From Patescibacteria group bacterium (lineage in GTDB: Bacteria; Patescibacteriota; Minisyncoccia; Phycocordibacterales; UBA2100): a DNA stretch of 39,682 bases. How positions within the stretch are numbered: the stretch's first letter is position 1; every line of letters begins with the position of its first letter. The stretch covers positions 1-39,682 of the forward strand of contig JAKFXQ010000002.1 of assembly GCA_021731295.1 (NCBI GenBank), given 5' to 3'. Positions 14,250 through 24,046 of the stretch are shown here, in pieces. The position numbers and the translations under genes are program-made. Under the pieces are notes generated by a model, which was not told the DNA's origin, ran no database searches, and saw only the letters and a program-made list of their open reading frames with translations.

Positions 14250-14452
14250 GGCAAGGTTGGTCTCCGCTCGCACGGAGATCGACTTCTTGTTCAGCTTATA
14301 AAAATCGGCCTCTTACAGCCGTCTTTTTTGCTCATTCAGAAACAAGCGCAACACAATCGATGCGAATGTGCAAATATGGTCGGAGTATAGCCGTGATTTG
14401 AACACTGTCAAGCGTCAAGACGAAGGTGTGGATAACTTTGCCCAAAACCGAA

Positions 14453-14475
14453 GGCCGTCGCGTGTCGCGACGGCC
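14453..14475 (-). terminator. terminator downstream of the 60-aa ORF
   Basis: GGCCGTCGCG-tgt-CGCGACGGCC; on the minus strand followed by TTCGGTTTT. Confidence 0.65.
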
Positions 14476-14502
14476 CGATTTCCCTGTTTAGGGAAGCCAA
14501 TC

Positions 14503-14685
14503 TTACTTCGCCCGCAGTTCCTCCAGATTCTCTGGAGTCGGCCGCTTGTCTTCTGCGGCCAGTGTTCGCAGTTCGTCCATGGTGACAGCGAGAGCGGTAC
14601 CATTGTCCGGCACAGGCCGGCGAACGTCTCGCGATGTCAGGTACCGAGGCTGAGAATCGTTCTGCGATGCTGGTTTCTTGAACAT
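14503..14685 (-). CDS. hypothetical protein (60 aa)
   Basis: Short ORF between two hairpins; coding not certain. Confidence 0.4.
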   Translation of the reverse strand: MFKKPASQNDSQPRYLTSRDVRRPVPDNGTALAVTMDELRTLAAEDKRPTPENLEELRAK

Positions 14686-14726
14686 TACGTTCCCCTAACG
14701 AAACACCCGTCGTACGGGCAGGTAAA

Positions 14727-14746
14727 ACCACGGACCATACCGTGGT
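14727..14746 (-). terminator. terminator downstream of trmD
   Basis: ACCACGG-tatggt-CCGTGGT followed by TTTACC on the minus strand. Confidence 0.65.
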
Positions 14747-14753
14747 GTCGGTA

Positions 14754-15398
14754 CTATAGCGTAATACCGCGCGTCTTCCACGAATCTATCTGTGCATGAT
14801 GACCCGACTTGAGGACGTCCGGCACGGTGTATTTCTTCTTCTTCCACAATAAAACGTCGGGGCGTGTGTAGACTTCGGGACTCGAAACACGATTGCGCTC
14901 GAGTGATTCAATTTTTCCCAAAACGCCCGGAACGAAGCGTGCAATGGCATCAACGAGGGTTGCCGCTGGTAGTTCGCCTCCCGTGAGAACATACGGGCCG
15001 ACGGAAACTGGTTTCGCTTTTAAAATTTTCGGTACGCGCGCATCAACGCCTTCGTACCGCCCACAGATGAATAGTATGTCCTTCTTTTTCGCGAGCTTTT
15101 TTGCCATTCCCTCGTCAAAGACAGGGCCGTCGGTCGCGAAGAAAATTTTCTCCACGCGTGTCTTCCCCTTCAGCGCCTTGTCCGCCGCTCGGAGCATTGC
15201 CTGCGGTTCTAAAACCATTCCCGGCCCTCCGCCATACGGGCGCTGGTCCACGCGCTTGTGCTTCCCTACAGCGAACTTCTTTGGGTCGTAGTACGAAACT
15301 TTTATGAGCTTCTTTTCGCGAGCACGCCCCAGTATCGAGCTCTGCAGATACGGCTCGATGGATTCAGGAAACAGCGTAATGATGTGGAAGTGAATCAT
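14754..15398 (-). CDS. trmD: tRNA (guanine-37-N1)-methyltransferase TrmD
   Basis: MIHFHIITLFPESIEPYLQSSILGRA, PYGGGPGMVLEPQ, CGRYEGVDARV, VGPYVLTGGELPA. Confidence 0.96.
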   Translation of the reverse strand: MIHFHIITLFPESIEPYLQSSILGRAREKKLIKVSYYDPKKFAVGKHKRVDQRPYGGGPGMVLEPQAMLRAADKALKGKTRVEKIFFATDGPVFDEGMAKKLAKKKDILFICGRYEGVDARVPKILKAKPVSVGPYVLTGGELPAATLVDAIARFVPGVLGKIESLERNRVSSPEVYTRPDVLLWKKKKYTVPDVLKSGHHAQIDSWKTRGITL

Positions 15399-15472
15399 GG
15401 TGCGGGCAAGAAAAAACGCCCGAGAGCTACGGCATACTACCGAAACTTCTCACGGACGTTTTTTCAGAGAGC

Positions 15473-15859
15473 TTAGACTTTCAGGTCGCCGATGACGTCA
15501 TCGAGTGAGCGGTCCTTTGGTGGTTCAGAGTAGAGTTTCTCGGTCTTTCGGTAGCTGCCATCATCGCGATTATCATCGTGTGGGTGGCCGCCGTCTCGGG
15601 ACGGGCGCTCGGAGCCTTCCGGCTCTTCAATTTTAAGGTTTACACGTGCGTCGTTCTTCATGCCGACGACACGAAGGACGGTGCGGATTGCCTTCGCGGT
15701 CGCGCCAGAGCGGCCGATGACCTTGCCCATGTCGTCCTTGTGAACGGCGAGCATGAGAAGAACGCCCATCTCATCAACGGTGCGCTTTATCTTTACGTCT
15801 TCCGGATGGTCGACAAGTGCTTTGATAACGAATTCGAGGAACTGTTGGTCTTGCTCCAT
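15473..15859 (-). CDS. khpA: KH-domain RNA-binding protein (KhpA/YlqC-like) with charged C-terminal tail
   Basis: FLEFVIKALVDHPEDVKIKRTVDEMGVLLMLAVHKDDMGKVIGRSGATAKAIRTVLRVV; adjacent to rpsP and trmD. Confidence 0.88.
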   Translation of the reverse strand: MEQDQQFLEFVIKALVDHPEDVKIKRTVDEMGVLLMLAVHKDDMGKVIGRSGATAKAIRTVLRVVGMKNDARVNLKIEEPEGSERPSRDGGHPHDDNRDDGSYRKTEKLYSEPPKDRSLDDVIGDLKV

Positions 15860-15943
15860 ATCATCGTGCTATCGGATAACTGCGTGCGGTTAGACACTCC
15901 TCGTACTCTACAAAGGATTTGGCGTGCGTCAACGAGAGGCTGT

Positions 15944-16309
15944 TTATGCCGCTGCCTCCTCTGCAGGTGCTTCAGCAGGTGCTGCGGCCACCGGTGCTGC
16001 CGGAGCTGCCGTCTTCTCTGGCTCTGCAGGCTTCGGCGCAGATTTCTTTGGGAGGACGTTAATCTTCTTTCCCGTCATGACGCCGGCGGATATGAGCATA
16101 TTGTGGACAGTGCCGGTCGGCTTCGCACCAACGGACATCCAGTACTTGATGCGTTCGTCATTCAAAACGCGCTGTTTGCTCTTGGGATTGTAGCTGCCGA
16201 CGTGCTCGACATACTTGCCGGCGCGAGCTGCTCGAGCACGCTCAACGACGACCAGTCGGTAAGACGGGTCGTTGATACGGCCGACGCGCTGTAAACGGAT
16301 CATTAACAT
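15944..16309 (-). CDS. rpsP: 30S ribosomal protein S16
   Basis: MLMIRLQRVGRINDPSYRLVVVERARAARAGKYVEHVGSYNPKSK, with Ala/Pro/Glu tail. Confidence 0.95.
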   Translation of the reverse strand: MLMIRLQRVGRINDPSYRLVVVERARAARAGKYVEHVGSYNPKSKQRVLNDERIKYWMSVGAKPTGTVHNMLISAGVMTGKKINVLPKKSAPKPAEPEKTAAPAAPVAAAPAEAPAEEAAA

Positions 16310-16317
16310 GTCGCAGG

Positions 16318-16323
16318 ACTATA
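16318..16323 (-). promoter_or_regulatory. candidate -10 element (TATAGT), 8 nt before the rpsP ATG
   Basis: cactggTATAGTcctgcgacATG on the minus strand. Confidence 0.5.
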
Positions 16324-16342
16324 CCAGTGAGCCTACGCGGGG

Positions 16343-17377
16343 TCAACCCTCGCGGTATTCTCGCTCAAACAGAGACCAGGTGGCTATAAAGAGCGCTGAA
16401 ATGACCGGACCAATGATGAGCCCGCTGGGACCAAAGGCGATGAGTCCCCCAAGGATGGAAAGCATGACCAGCGCATCTGACATTTCGAGGTCGCGCCCTA
16501 TCAGAAGCGGACGCAGCACGTTGTCTAATAGCCCGACGAGAAAGGCTCCGCCTATCCAGACCACCAGCGCTCCATACGTGTCCCCAAGAAGCAGAAGGAT
16601 GAGTCCCGTCGGAACCCAGATAATCGCGGGTCCAGCAGCGGGAACGAGCGCGAGCAATGCCATGAGAACCCCCCACAGAATCGGGCTTTGCACGCCCGCT
16701 ACGGCAAAGAGTATGCCTCCCACCAAGCCCTGTGCCATCGCAACGATAAGAGTGCCACGAAAGAGTGCCTGCACCGTACGAGAAAACCGCGCGAAGAGGA
16801 ACCGCGCTTTCCCATTTTCCAGCGGGAATGCCTTGAGAATCTGCTCGCGCATTTCCTCCCCGTTCCGCAAGAATATGAAAATGAGGTAGAGCATGATGAT
16901 GAGCTTCAATATGAACGCGGCAGCGTTCTGCCCTATCGTCAGAATTTGCGTCGCGATAGATGCGGAAACAGTGCGCCCAATTTCCACGATGCGCAGACGC
17001 AGTTCGTCCGGATTCACCTGCAGCGTTTCAAGTGAACTCGCCACGAACGGATGCGCCTCGAGACTGCGGATTTGATTCACTACACCTTGTGAGGAGAAGT
17101 GTGTGTAGGCGTCAATGGCTTCTTTCGCGACCAATGTGCCGACGCCAAATAGTGCGAACGCAACGAGCAAGAGAACGCACAGCAGCGTAATGATGGATGC
17201 GAGCAGTGGACGCCCGCCCAGTCGGCGCGTAAGTGATGATGAGACGGGATAGAAGAGTATGGAGAAAACAACGGCCCAGAGTATGGGCGTAAAGAATGGC
17301 CACAAGAGGACCCCAAAGGCTACGGTGACGGCGACGAGAAGGGCAAGAAACGAGCCGCGCTCCAGATGCTGCTGCAT
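16343..17377 (-). CDS. AI-2E family transporter / permease
   Basis: Multi-TM protein; GALVVWIGGAFLVGLLDNVLRPLLIGRDLEMSDALVMLSILGGLIAFGPSGLIIGPV signature. Confidence 0.9.
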   Translation of the reverse strand: MQQHLERGSFLALLVAVTVAFGVLLWPFFTPILWAVVFSILFYPVSSSLTRRLGGRPLLASIITLLCVLLLVAFALFGVGTLVAKEAIDAYTHFSSQGVVNQIRSLEAHPFVASSLETLQVNPDELRLRIVEIGRTVSASIATQILTIGQNAAAFILKLIIMLYLIFIFLRNGEEMREQILKAFPLENGKARFLFARFSRTVQALFRGTLIVAMAQGLVGGILFAVAGVQSPILWGVLMALLALVPAAGPAIIWVPTGLILLLLGDTYGALVVWIGGAFLVGLLDNVLRPLLIGRDLEMSDALVMLSILGGLIAFGPSGLIIGPVISALFIATWSLFEREYREG

Positions 17378-17425
17378 GCCGCCATGATACAGGCCTGCGA
17401 CTGACCTGCAAACAGCGCGGACGAA

Positions 17426-19603
17426 TTACTTCGCGACCTTGGTTGCCTCCTCAAGCTTCACCGAAAGAATCTGTGAGACACCGCTGTGATCCATCGTGAC
17501 GCCATAGAGTTCCCCCGCAGCGGCCATCGTCGCGCGATTGTGTGTAATGACGATAAGCTGACTCTGCTTCCCGAGCTCGCGAATCATGTCGGCATACCGT
17601 TTAGAGTTCGCTTCATCAAGCGCCGCGTCCGTTTCGTCGAGAATGAGAAACGGCGGCGGGTTGACCTGCGTCATCGCGAAAATCAGCGCAATAGAAGTGA
17701 GTGCGCGTTCGCCTCCCGAGAGAACCTCGAGCCCGCGAATCTTCTTGCGCGGCAACGAGACAGAGATGGAGAGTCCTGCGTACAATTCTTCTTCCTCAAC
17801 GACTTCCTCATCGTCCTCACTTCGCTTCCCTGTCCGCGGTTCCTCGATGTAGAGCTTCGCATCGCCGCCACCGAATAACTTGGCGAAGAATCCGCCGAGT
17901 GCCTCGTTGATTTTCTTCAAGCCGTCCTCGAACCGCTCATCTATCGTAATTTCCAGCTCGCGGATGATGCTCCTCAGCGATTCCGATGATGCCTCGAGAT
18001 CGTTGAGTTCTTTCGCGAGGAACTCATCGCGCTTACGCGTTTCTTCGTACTCGCGAACAATCGCATCCCCACCGCCAATACCGGCTTCCTCAATCTTTAT
18101 CTTCAGACGCTCAATCTCGCGACGACGCTTTTCCTGCTCGCGTCTATCTTCAGAAAGGGCGCCTTCAGGAATTGAATTACGGTCCCATCCAGCTATTGCC
18201 GACCCTACCAATGCAATACCTTCGCGCACCTCTTCTTCGAACCGCTGTCGCGCCGAGGAGATACGCTCGCGATCGCCACGCAACGAGATAAGTCGTGTCT
18301 GTGCTTCACGCAGTTTAGAGCGCGCCTCAACTTCTTCACGTTCCGCCGAAAAGCGCACTTCACGCGCCGTCGTAAGATCCGTGCGCAACGCTTCCAATTC
18401 TCCTGAGAGACGCACCTCTTCCGATTCTGCATGCTTGAGATTCTCCGTCAGACGCTCCACGTCGCGGCGTACCTCTTCATTCGTGACGGGCGCCGCGCCT
18501 TTGAGACCGTCTACGAACGCACGAATGCGTCCGCGCAACGTATCTATCAATCCGCGCAGCGTCTCATGATCCGCTTCAAGAGCTCGCTCGAGCGAGTCAT
18601 CGATATCGTGCATGAATTCACGCACGTGCGGCGCAGGCACAACGTGTTCTACCGTAATAGCGACCGCCTCCATCGCGCCTTCGGCGCGTCCCAGTTCACG
18701 GACAATCTCTTCGCGCCTCCGGCGAGCTCCAGAAAGTTCTCGCTGCAATTCCTCCAGTCGCGCAAGTTTCGTCGCATCCGCATTAACTTCCGGCGACTTG
18801 AGTGTGCGGACTTTCTGCAAGACTCCTTCAAGCTCGCGTACTTCCGCATCAACGACGTGAATCTCGTCCGTAAGGCGCACATGCTCCTGCGTTACCCATG
18901 CATGCTCGCGGGTCAGGTATTCAACGAGTTTCGCCGACAGCTCATCTTTCATCTCACGTGCCTTCTCAATCTTCTCAACTTGGGAGCCAAGAAATTTAAG
19001 ATGAGGCGCGAGTTCGCGACGAAGTGACCGCGTCTTCTCAATATTTTGTGCAGTCTCCTCAAGCTTTCGCTCGCTCTCCGCCTTTTTATGTTGGTACAGT
19101 TTGAGACCAAGCGCATCCTCCACCATTTCCCTGCGTTCCCGTGCCGGCGCATTCAATATGTAATCTGCCTGACCTTGGGAAATGATGTGGTAGCCCGAGC
19201 CGCCGATGTTCGCTCCAGCTAAGAGACGGATAACATCTTTCAATCTCACGAGCGAACCATTAAGGCGGTATTCGTTTTGCCCATCACGATGCACAACGCG
19301 CTCCACGATGACATCCGGGAAATCTAAATCGAGGAAACGCGACGTATTGTCGAATGTTACCGTGACTGCCGCTCGATTTTGTCGGGGCAACGCGGGCGAA
19401 CCGCCCCATATCAAGTCTTCGCCTTTGCGACTTCGCAGAGACTTCATCGACTGCTCGCCAAGAACAAACCGAAACGCCTCCGCAACGTTTGATTTGCCGC
19501 TCCCGTTTGGGCCGACGATAGATGCGATGGGCGACGTGAACTCAAGCCGGGTTTTCTTCCCGAATGACTTGAAACCGGTCAGTTCGACTGACTTGAGATA
19601 CAT
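17426..19603 (-). CDS. smc: SMC-family ATPase, compact (725 aa), no recognisable hinge
   Basis: Walker A GPNGSGKSN, signature LSGGERALTSIALIFA, Walker B PPPFLILDETDAALDEAN, short coiled coils. Confidence 0.92.
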   Translation of the reverse strand: MYLKSVELTGFKSFGKKTRLEFTSPIASIVGPNGSGKSNVAEAFRFVLGEQSMKSLRSRKGEDLIWGGSPALPRQNRAAVTVTFDNTSRFLDLDFPDVIVERVVHRDGQNEYRLNGSLVRLKDVIRLLAGANIGGSGYHIISQGQADYILNAPARERREMVEDALGLKLYQHKKAESERKLEETAQNIEKTRSLRRELAPHLKFLGSQVEKIEKAREMKDELSAKLVEYLTREHAWVTQEHVRLTDEIHVVDAEVRELEGVLQKVRTLKSPEVNADATKLARLEELQRELSGARRRREEIVRELGRAEGAMEAVAITVEHVVPAPHVREFMHDIDDSLERALEADHETLRGLIDTLRGRIRAFVDGLKGAAPVTNEEVRRDVERLTENLKHAESEEVRLSGELEALRTDLTTAREVRFSAEREEVEARSKLREAQTRLISLRGDRERISSARQRFEEEVREGIALVGSAIAGWDRNSIPEGALSEDRREQEKRRREIERLKIKIEEAGIGGGDAIVREYEETRKRDEFLAKELNDLEASSESLRSIIRELEITIDERFEDGLKKINEALGGFFAKLFGGGDAKLYIEEPRTGKRSEDDEEVVEEEELYAGLSISVSLPRKKIRGLEVLSGGERALTSIALIFAMTQVNPPPFLILDETDAALDEANSKRYADMIRELGKQSQLIVITHNRATMAAAGELYGVTMDHSGVSQILSVKLEEATKVAK

Positions 19604-19610
19604 GCCCGCT

Positions 19611-19616
19611 ATTGTA
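19611..19616 (-). promoter_or_regulatory. candidate -10 element (TACAAT), 7 nt before the smc ATG
   Basis: gcctgcTACAATagcgggcATG on the minus strand. Confidence 0.5.
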
Positions 19617-19624
19617 GCAGGCGG

Positions 19625-19957
19625 CTATGACTGCTTCGTCACGAGCTCTGCGACAAGTCGTTTATGTTCTGCCAATCCCTCACGCGCGGCCTGCGTCGCC
19701 ACCTCTTCCAAGTTGGGAACACATTTACGGACGAGCGCGGATACTGCCGCCTCGTCGCCTGCTTCCGTGAGTTTGTCGAGTTCCGCTCGTGCCTCTGCCG
19801 ACATGCGACGCATGACTTCGACGCTTGCACGCTTGAGCAGTACGTCGCTCACGGCGCCCATAATTTCTTCTTGTTCCGATACGTCCAAATGGCCGATGTT
19901 AAGTTCGGCGACAATGCGTTCTCGAAGTTGATTCTCATCAATAATTTTTGGTGTCAT
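19625..19957 (-). CDS. hypothetical helical protein (110 aa) upstream of smc
   Basis: ORF with SD-like ACGGGA upstream. Confidence 0.6.
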   Translation of the reverse strand: MTPKIIDENQLRERIVAELNIGHLDVSEQEEIMGAVSDVLLKRASVEVMRRMSAEARAELDKLTEAGDEAAVSALVRKCVPNLEEVATQAAREGLAEHKRLVAELVTKQS

Positions 19958-19985
19958 AGAATCCCGTTAGCCTGATAATATCATT

Positions 19986-21743
19986 TTACGCGCTGTAACG
20001 GCTGCGAAGTGTATTGATGATAGTCCCTACATCGTCGCCCTCGACCTTCAAGTACGCGACGAGCTTCGAATATTTCGGACCCTTACTCCCTTGTGCCTCA
20101 AGCTCCTTCGTGAGTAGTTCGAGGAATTCATCGTCGCCAATGACGCGCGTATTGACCCATTCGCAATCCACAAAGCGGACGTCGAGACCGTTCGCGCCTT
20201 GTACGATTACATCCTTATCAGTATTGAGGAGCTCCTGTGCGAAATCTGGATGCTCGACGAGCACGGCGCGAAACGCCTCGATAAATTGGAGTTTGACGGC
20301 CATTGGCGCATCAGTCATGCCCAACGCCTTTAGTACATGTTCGTTCATGAGCCCATCAAGACCATTGGTCGCGAGCGCGTCTCCTGGTTGTATCTGAATA
20401 TCGAGCGGGTCTTGCACTACCGTCGCAACACCGTCGGGAATAGTCTCGCCATCAAGCATCGCGCGTGGACGCGGCGCGGGCGCCTCTTGAGGTGGAGGCT
20501 CTGCAGGTACCAGCGGTGCTGGAGGCGCTTCCGGCAAATCTTCCATCGGCGGCACAGGGAAGGCACGTGGCATCCTGCGCGGATGCTCGAGTGGTTCTAT
20601 TGGCGGCGACGCAGCTGGTGGTTCTACACTTCCACGGCGGAGGGCTTCCTCAAGTTCTCGAACAGTGCGTTCGCACTCTCCAATCTTCTCTTCATAACCG
20701 AGTACTGTGTCTCCGCGATTGAGTCGTGATAATTCAGCTATGCGAAGCTGCGCCTCTGAAAGTTCATCAGTCAGGGTTCCCGCCCTATCTTCAGCAATCG
20801 CGCCTCGCGCGATTGCATCCCGCAACTGCTGTTGTATTTCAAATAACCGCTCGGAATATCCATCGATAGTAGCGGCGCGCTGCGTGAGCGCGTCCTGAAG
20901 CGGAGCGACGGCTTTCTCAATCTGCACGTCGCACATGGCGAGATGCGTCTTCGCCGCGGCTTTCATCGCTTCGGATTCGGTGCCACAAATTGTGTGCCAG
21001 AGCGAAGATATTTTCTGATAGAGCCAGCTACCACCTTCGGAAGCACGCTCGACACCTTGGTTGATGCCGCTCGTGACCGGCCCTTTGCCCCAACCACCAC
21101 TGTGAATTTCCGAGCCGATGTTGCCGATAATCGCACTCGATACAAGACTGACTGCCATCGGCGCGAACGTGCGCTCCTTATTGAGAGTTCGTACCTGCGC
21201 CTCCAGGTTCTCGCGCGTCGTACTCACATCCATACCGATTTTCTTCGCATCCTTTTCAAGCTTGCCGATGGATTTGCGTGCTTTGTGTCCTGTTCGTCCA
21301 GCCTGCGCCATCTTGTCTGTATGTTTCCACCCAAGCGCACTGCGCAACATGAGTGACGCGGCAATGCCGGCGCTACCGACACCAATAGCAGTGGCCCATG
21401 CGGGAGCAGTAGCGAGCCCTGCGGCGACTAACCCATATTTGACGCCAGAACCGGTCGCGAAGACAACAGCGGAACTTGCAATTGCTTTTCCGAGATAGTA
21501 TTTCGTGCGTTCCCACGTACTGCCTTTTATATATTCTTTATTGAAACCGAATTCCTTGGTGAGGACGTCGTCCAGCGCTGTCCCCTGCGCCTCCGCAGCA
21601 GAAAGTACTACCGAGCGCGGCACGGCTTCGCCAGTTCGCGTTGTATCCGGAGTTGCTCGTGCCGCAGTCGGTGTTGCAGGCGGCGCATCCGTGCCGTGCC
21701 TCCGGCGTCGCGATGCGTCTCCAGTCGGGAACTCTATCGCCAT
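19986..21743 (-). CDS. hypothetical membrane protein: hydrophobic segments, coiled coil, Pro-rich linker, C-terminal domain
   Basis: Long ORF; AIASSAVVFATGSGVKYGLVAAGLATAPAWATAIGVGSAGIAASLML; Pro-rich PPAASPPIEPLEHPRRMPRAFPVPP; -10-like TACGAT 6 nt before ATG. Confidence 0.75.
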   Translation of the reverse strand: MAIEFPTGDASRRRRHGTDAPPATPTAARATPDTTRTGEAVPRSVVLSAAEAQGTALDDVLTKEFGFNKEYIKGSTWERTKYYLGKAIASSAVVFATGSGVKYGLVAAGLATAPAWATAIGVGSAGIAASLMLRSALGWKHTDKMAQAGRTGHKARKSIGKLEKDAKKIGMDVSTTRENLEAQVRTLNKERTFAPMAVSLVSSAIIGNIGSEIHSGGWGKGPVTSGINQGVERASEGGSWLYQKISSLWHTICGTESEAMKAAAKTHLAMCDVQIEKAVAPLQDALTQRAATIDGYSERLFEIQQQLRDAIARGAIAEDRAGTLTDELSEAQLRIAELSRLNRGDTVLGYEEKIGECERTVRELEEALRRGSVEPPAASPPIEPLEHPRRMPRAFPVPPMEDLPEAPPAPLVPAEPPPQEAPAPRPRAMLDGETIPDGVATVVQDPLDIQIQPGDALATNGLDGLMNEHVLKALGMTDAPMAVKLQFIEAFRAVLVEHPDFAQELLNTDKDVIVQGANGLDVRFVDCEWVNTRVIGDDEFLELLTKELEAQGSKGPKYSKLVAYLKVEGDDVGTIINTLRSRYSA

Positions 21744-21764
21744 AGAAATATCGTAGCACGCATG

Positions 21765-22931
21765 TTATCGGGCGCGGGTAGAACCTGGACGCGCTGCTCT
21801 GTACTCAGCGATGTTCTGTTTCATTCTGTATGCTCGTGTGCCCCGCACCATGTCATCACCGGTCAAGTACAGTTCGAGCTGCTGAAAAATCTCCGTGCGC
21901 ATCGTTTCCGGAGCACGCTTGAGAGCAGCCTTCAAAAAGCGCTCGACGCCACGCCTATCGGACGCGCCACGCAGCGTTGCATTCAAAGCTGCTGTCAGTT
22001 CCTTCTTGTCTATCGCGTACTGTCCTCTGACGAGACGCCCGAGACGTCCACGTAATTGCGAAGCAAGTTCGTCCATCACCGCTGGCACGTACTCCGCCAC
22101 AAATTCCGCATCTTCAGCGATTTTCCATTTCTCCAAAACCTGCGCGACCTCACTTAATGCACGCGTGAAAACCAGTTTCTCCGTCGCTATCTTCTTCAGA
22201 AACGCTCGCTCCTGCTGATTCGGTCGCATATCCGGCGGTGTGATATCGGTCACATCGCGAAGCGCTCCTATTGCCGCGCGCACTTCTTCGGGATTGGTAA
22301 CCCCTACGAATGAGAGCTCGACCGCTATCACGCCGTCGACAACGTCCGGATCAAAACGTCGATACGCGTAGGTGAGTCCTTGTTTAACACGCTGTCCGAA
22401 CTCTCCGAACATGTCACTCAGCTGTGCAGTCGCATCTTGTGGCGCATGAACGGCGTTTGCGATTTGATTCGGCGCCTGTTGAACAGTAGGCGCAGTCGGT
22501 GGCGCTTGCTGAGGCGCAGATGCGGCGCTAGGCGCCTGTCGCGGCACTGCGTTGACTGCTGCTGCGGGCGGCGTTGCGGGACGAGCAGCGCGCGCCGGGC
22601 GCTGACCTCGAAGAATGCGCAGTGCCTCTGCAGCTTCTTCATAGCCATCGTATTGGTCGACGAGTGCTTGCTCCTCGGCGGTCAAAGTCCCTGTGCTTGG
22701 CACAGCGACGTGTTCTCGATACCCACGCTCCCATTCAGCCAGTTCATCCGGTGCCATACGCAACAACGCTTCTTTAATCTGTTCAGGTGCATTATTCCCA
22801 CCCCAACGAGGCGATTGAGCGAGATCAGAGAGCAACAAATTTACATCATTCGCTTGTCGTAGTGCCTCGGCCGCATCTCCTGACTCCTCATCGAAATCCG
22901 CATTCTGTGTTGGTGGCATTCTGTCCATCAT
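21765..22931 (-). CDS. hypothetical protein (388 aa), Ala/Pro/Gln-rich linker plus helical C-terminal domain
   Basis: Long ORF; -10-like TAGAAT 6 nt before the first ATG. Confidence 0.72.
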   Translation of the reverse strand: MMDRMPPTQNADFDEESGDAAEALRQANDVNLLLSDLAQSPRWGGNNAPEQIKEALLRMAPDELAEWERGYREHVAVPSTGTLTAEEQALVDQYDGYEEAAEALRILRGQRPARAARPATPPAAAVNAVPRQAPSAASAPQQAPPTAPTVQQAPNQIANAVHAPQDATAQLSDMFGEFGQRVKQGLTYAYRRFDPDVVDGVIAVELSFVGVTNPEEVRAAIGALRDVTDITPPDMRPNQQERAFLKKIATEKLVFTRALSEVAQVLEKWKIAEDAEFVAEYVPAVMDELASQLRGRLGRLVRGQYAIDKKELTAALNATLRGASDRRGVERFLKAALKRAPETMRTEIFQQLELYLTGDDMVRGTRAYRMKQNIAEYRAARPGSTRAR

Positions 22932-22961
22932 CCAAATATTCTAGCACCGCAAAATAGAAGA

Positions 22962-22987
22962 ACCCCGGGGCGCTGTGTCCCCGGGGT
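22962..22987 (-). terminator. terminator downstream of the 275-aa ORF
   Basis: ACCCCGGGG...CCCCGGGGT followed by TCTTCTATTTT on the minus strand. Confidence 0.7.
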
Positions 22988-23036
22988 CCAAAGTGACTAC
23001 TCTTCAGGCGCGAAGTGCACCCGTCGAGAAGTGTGG

Positions 23037-23864
23037 CTAGTTGGCCTTCGCGGCTCCGCGCTGAGACCTCTTTATCTCGGCACGCTGCCAGGCCTCCCAT
23101 GCCTGTTCGTCGAACTCCTCCTGCAGCTTACGACGCTCTGCGTCGTCAGCCGGCGGTCGCGCAACCGCAGTACCGTTTTCGTTCACGATGCGGTACAAGG
23201 AATCCGGCGTAGCGCCATGGACGATAAGCCCTGGGCTGTCCTCACGGACGACCCACAAGTCCTTCCTTCTCATGAAGACCTTGATGTCGCCCTTCGAGGA
23301 AGGAACGACAGTCGGCTTTCCTTCCATCTGCCACGCAATGTGGTAGTTGCGAGGCACGGCGTCCGGATTCCGGCCGGCGCCAGCGACGTGCTCTACTCCT
23401 CCCGTGCTCCCCGAACGAGACCGATCGAACGATCCGTGCGGGTGAAGGAGTGGGGTGCCATCGGGAGCCTGCGGCATACGCGCAAGAAGGCGCGCAACCG
23501 CAAACGCATCCCCGTACAGACCACTGTCGATCTGAACTATGACGCCACTGTTCTTACGCGGCGACGAAAGGAAATGCTTGCGCCCCTTCGCCTCCGTGCG
23601 CGTGGTTTCGACGTGTCCTCCGGTGATGACACGGCCCTCCGTCTTCGGCGGCATCTGTGGGATGCCGAGGATGACTTTGGACGATGCCCAGTCTCCGGGC
23701 ACCTCGAACATTTTTCTTCCACCGCGAGACACCGTCTCGCGAAGCTTCACCAGCGAGATGGACTTCACCGTCTCGCGGATAGACGGGTCCCACACCTCCT
23801 TGGACAGAATCCCAGGCTGCACGGCACCACGCTCAGGCGAAAAGTGGAAGCAGTTATTCTGCAT
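23037..23864 (-). CDS. hypothetical protein (275 aa)
   Basis: ORF with SD-like CGGGAG upstream and a terminator downstream. Confidence 0.65.
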   Translation of the reverse strand: MQNNCFHFSPERGAVQPGILSKEVWDPSIRETVKSISLVKLRETVSRGGRKMFEVPGDWASSKVILGIPQMPPKTEGRVITGGHVETTRTEAKGRKHFLSSPRKNSGVIVQIDSGLYGDAFAVARLLARMPQAPDGTPLLHPHGSFDRSRSGSTGGVEHVAGAGRNPDAVPRNYHIAWQMEGKPTVVPSSKGDIKVFMRRKDLWVVREDSPGLIVHGATPDSLYRIVNENGTAVARPPADDAERRKLQEEFDEQAWEAWQRAEIKRSQRGAAKAN

Positions 23865-24046
23865 TTGGGTACACTCCCGTTGCAGTTACGCCGGCTGAAT
23901 TCGGCTCGAGGCCGCCCCACACGCCGGGCCAGTGAGGTCGCAGTATTATACGTTCTTTTCGCTCTTTGTCAATCAGCGCTGTGGGCTAGTCCACAGAGTC
24001 ACAGCGTGGGACCGAAATATCGCGAAATATCGTGCATTATTAGCCC

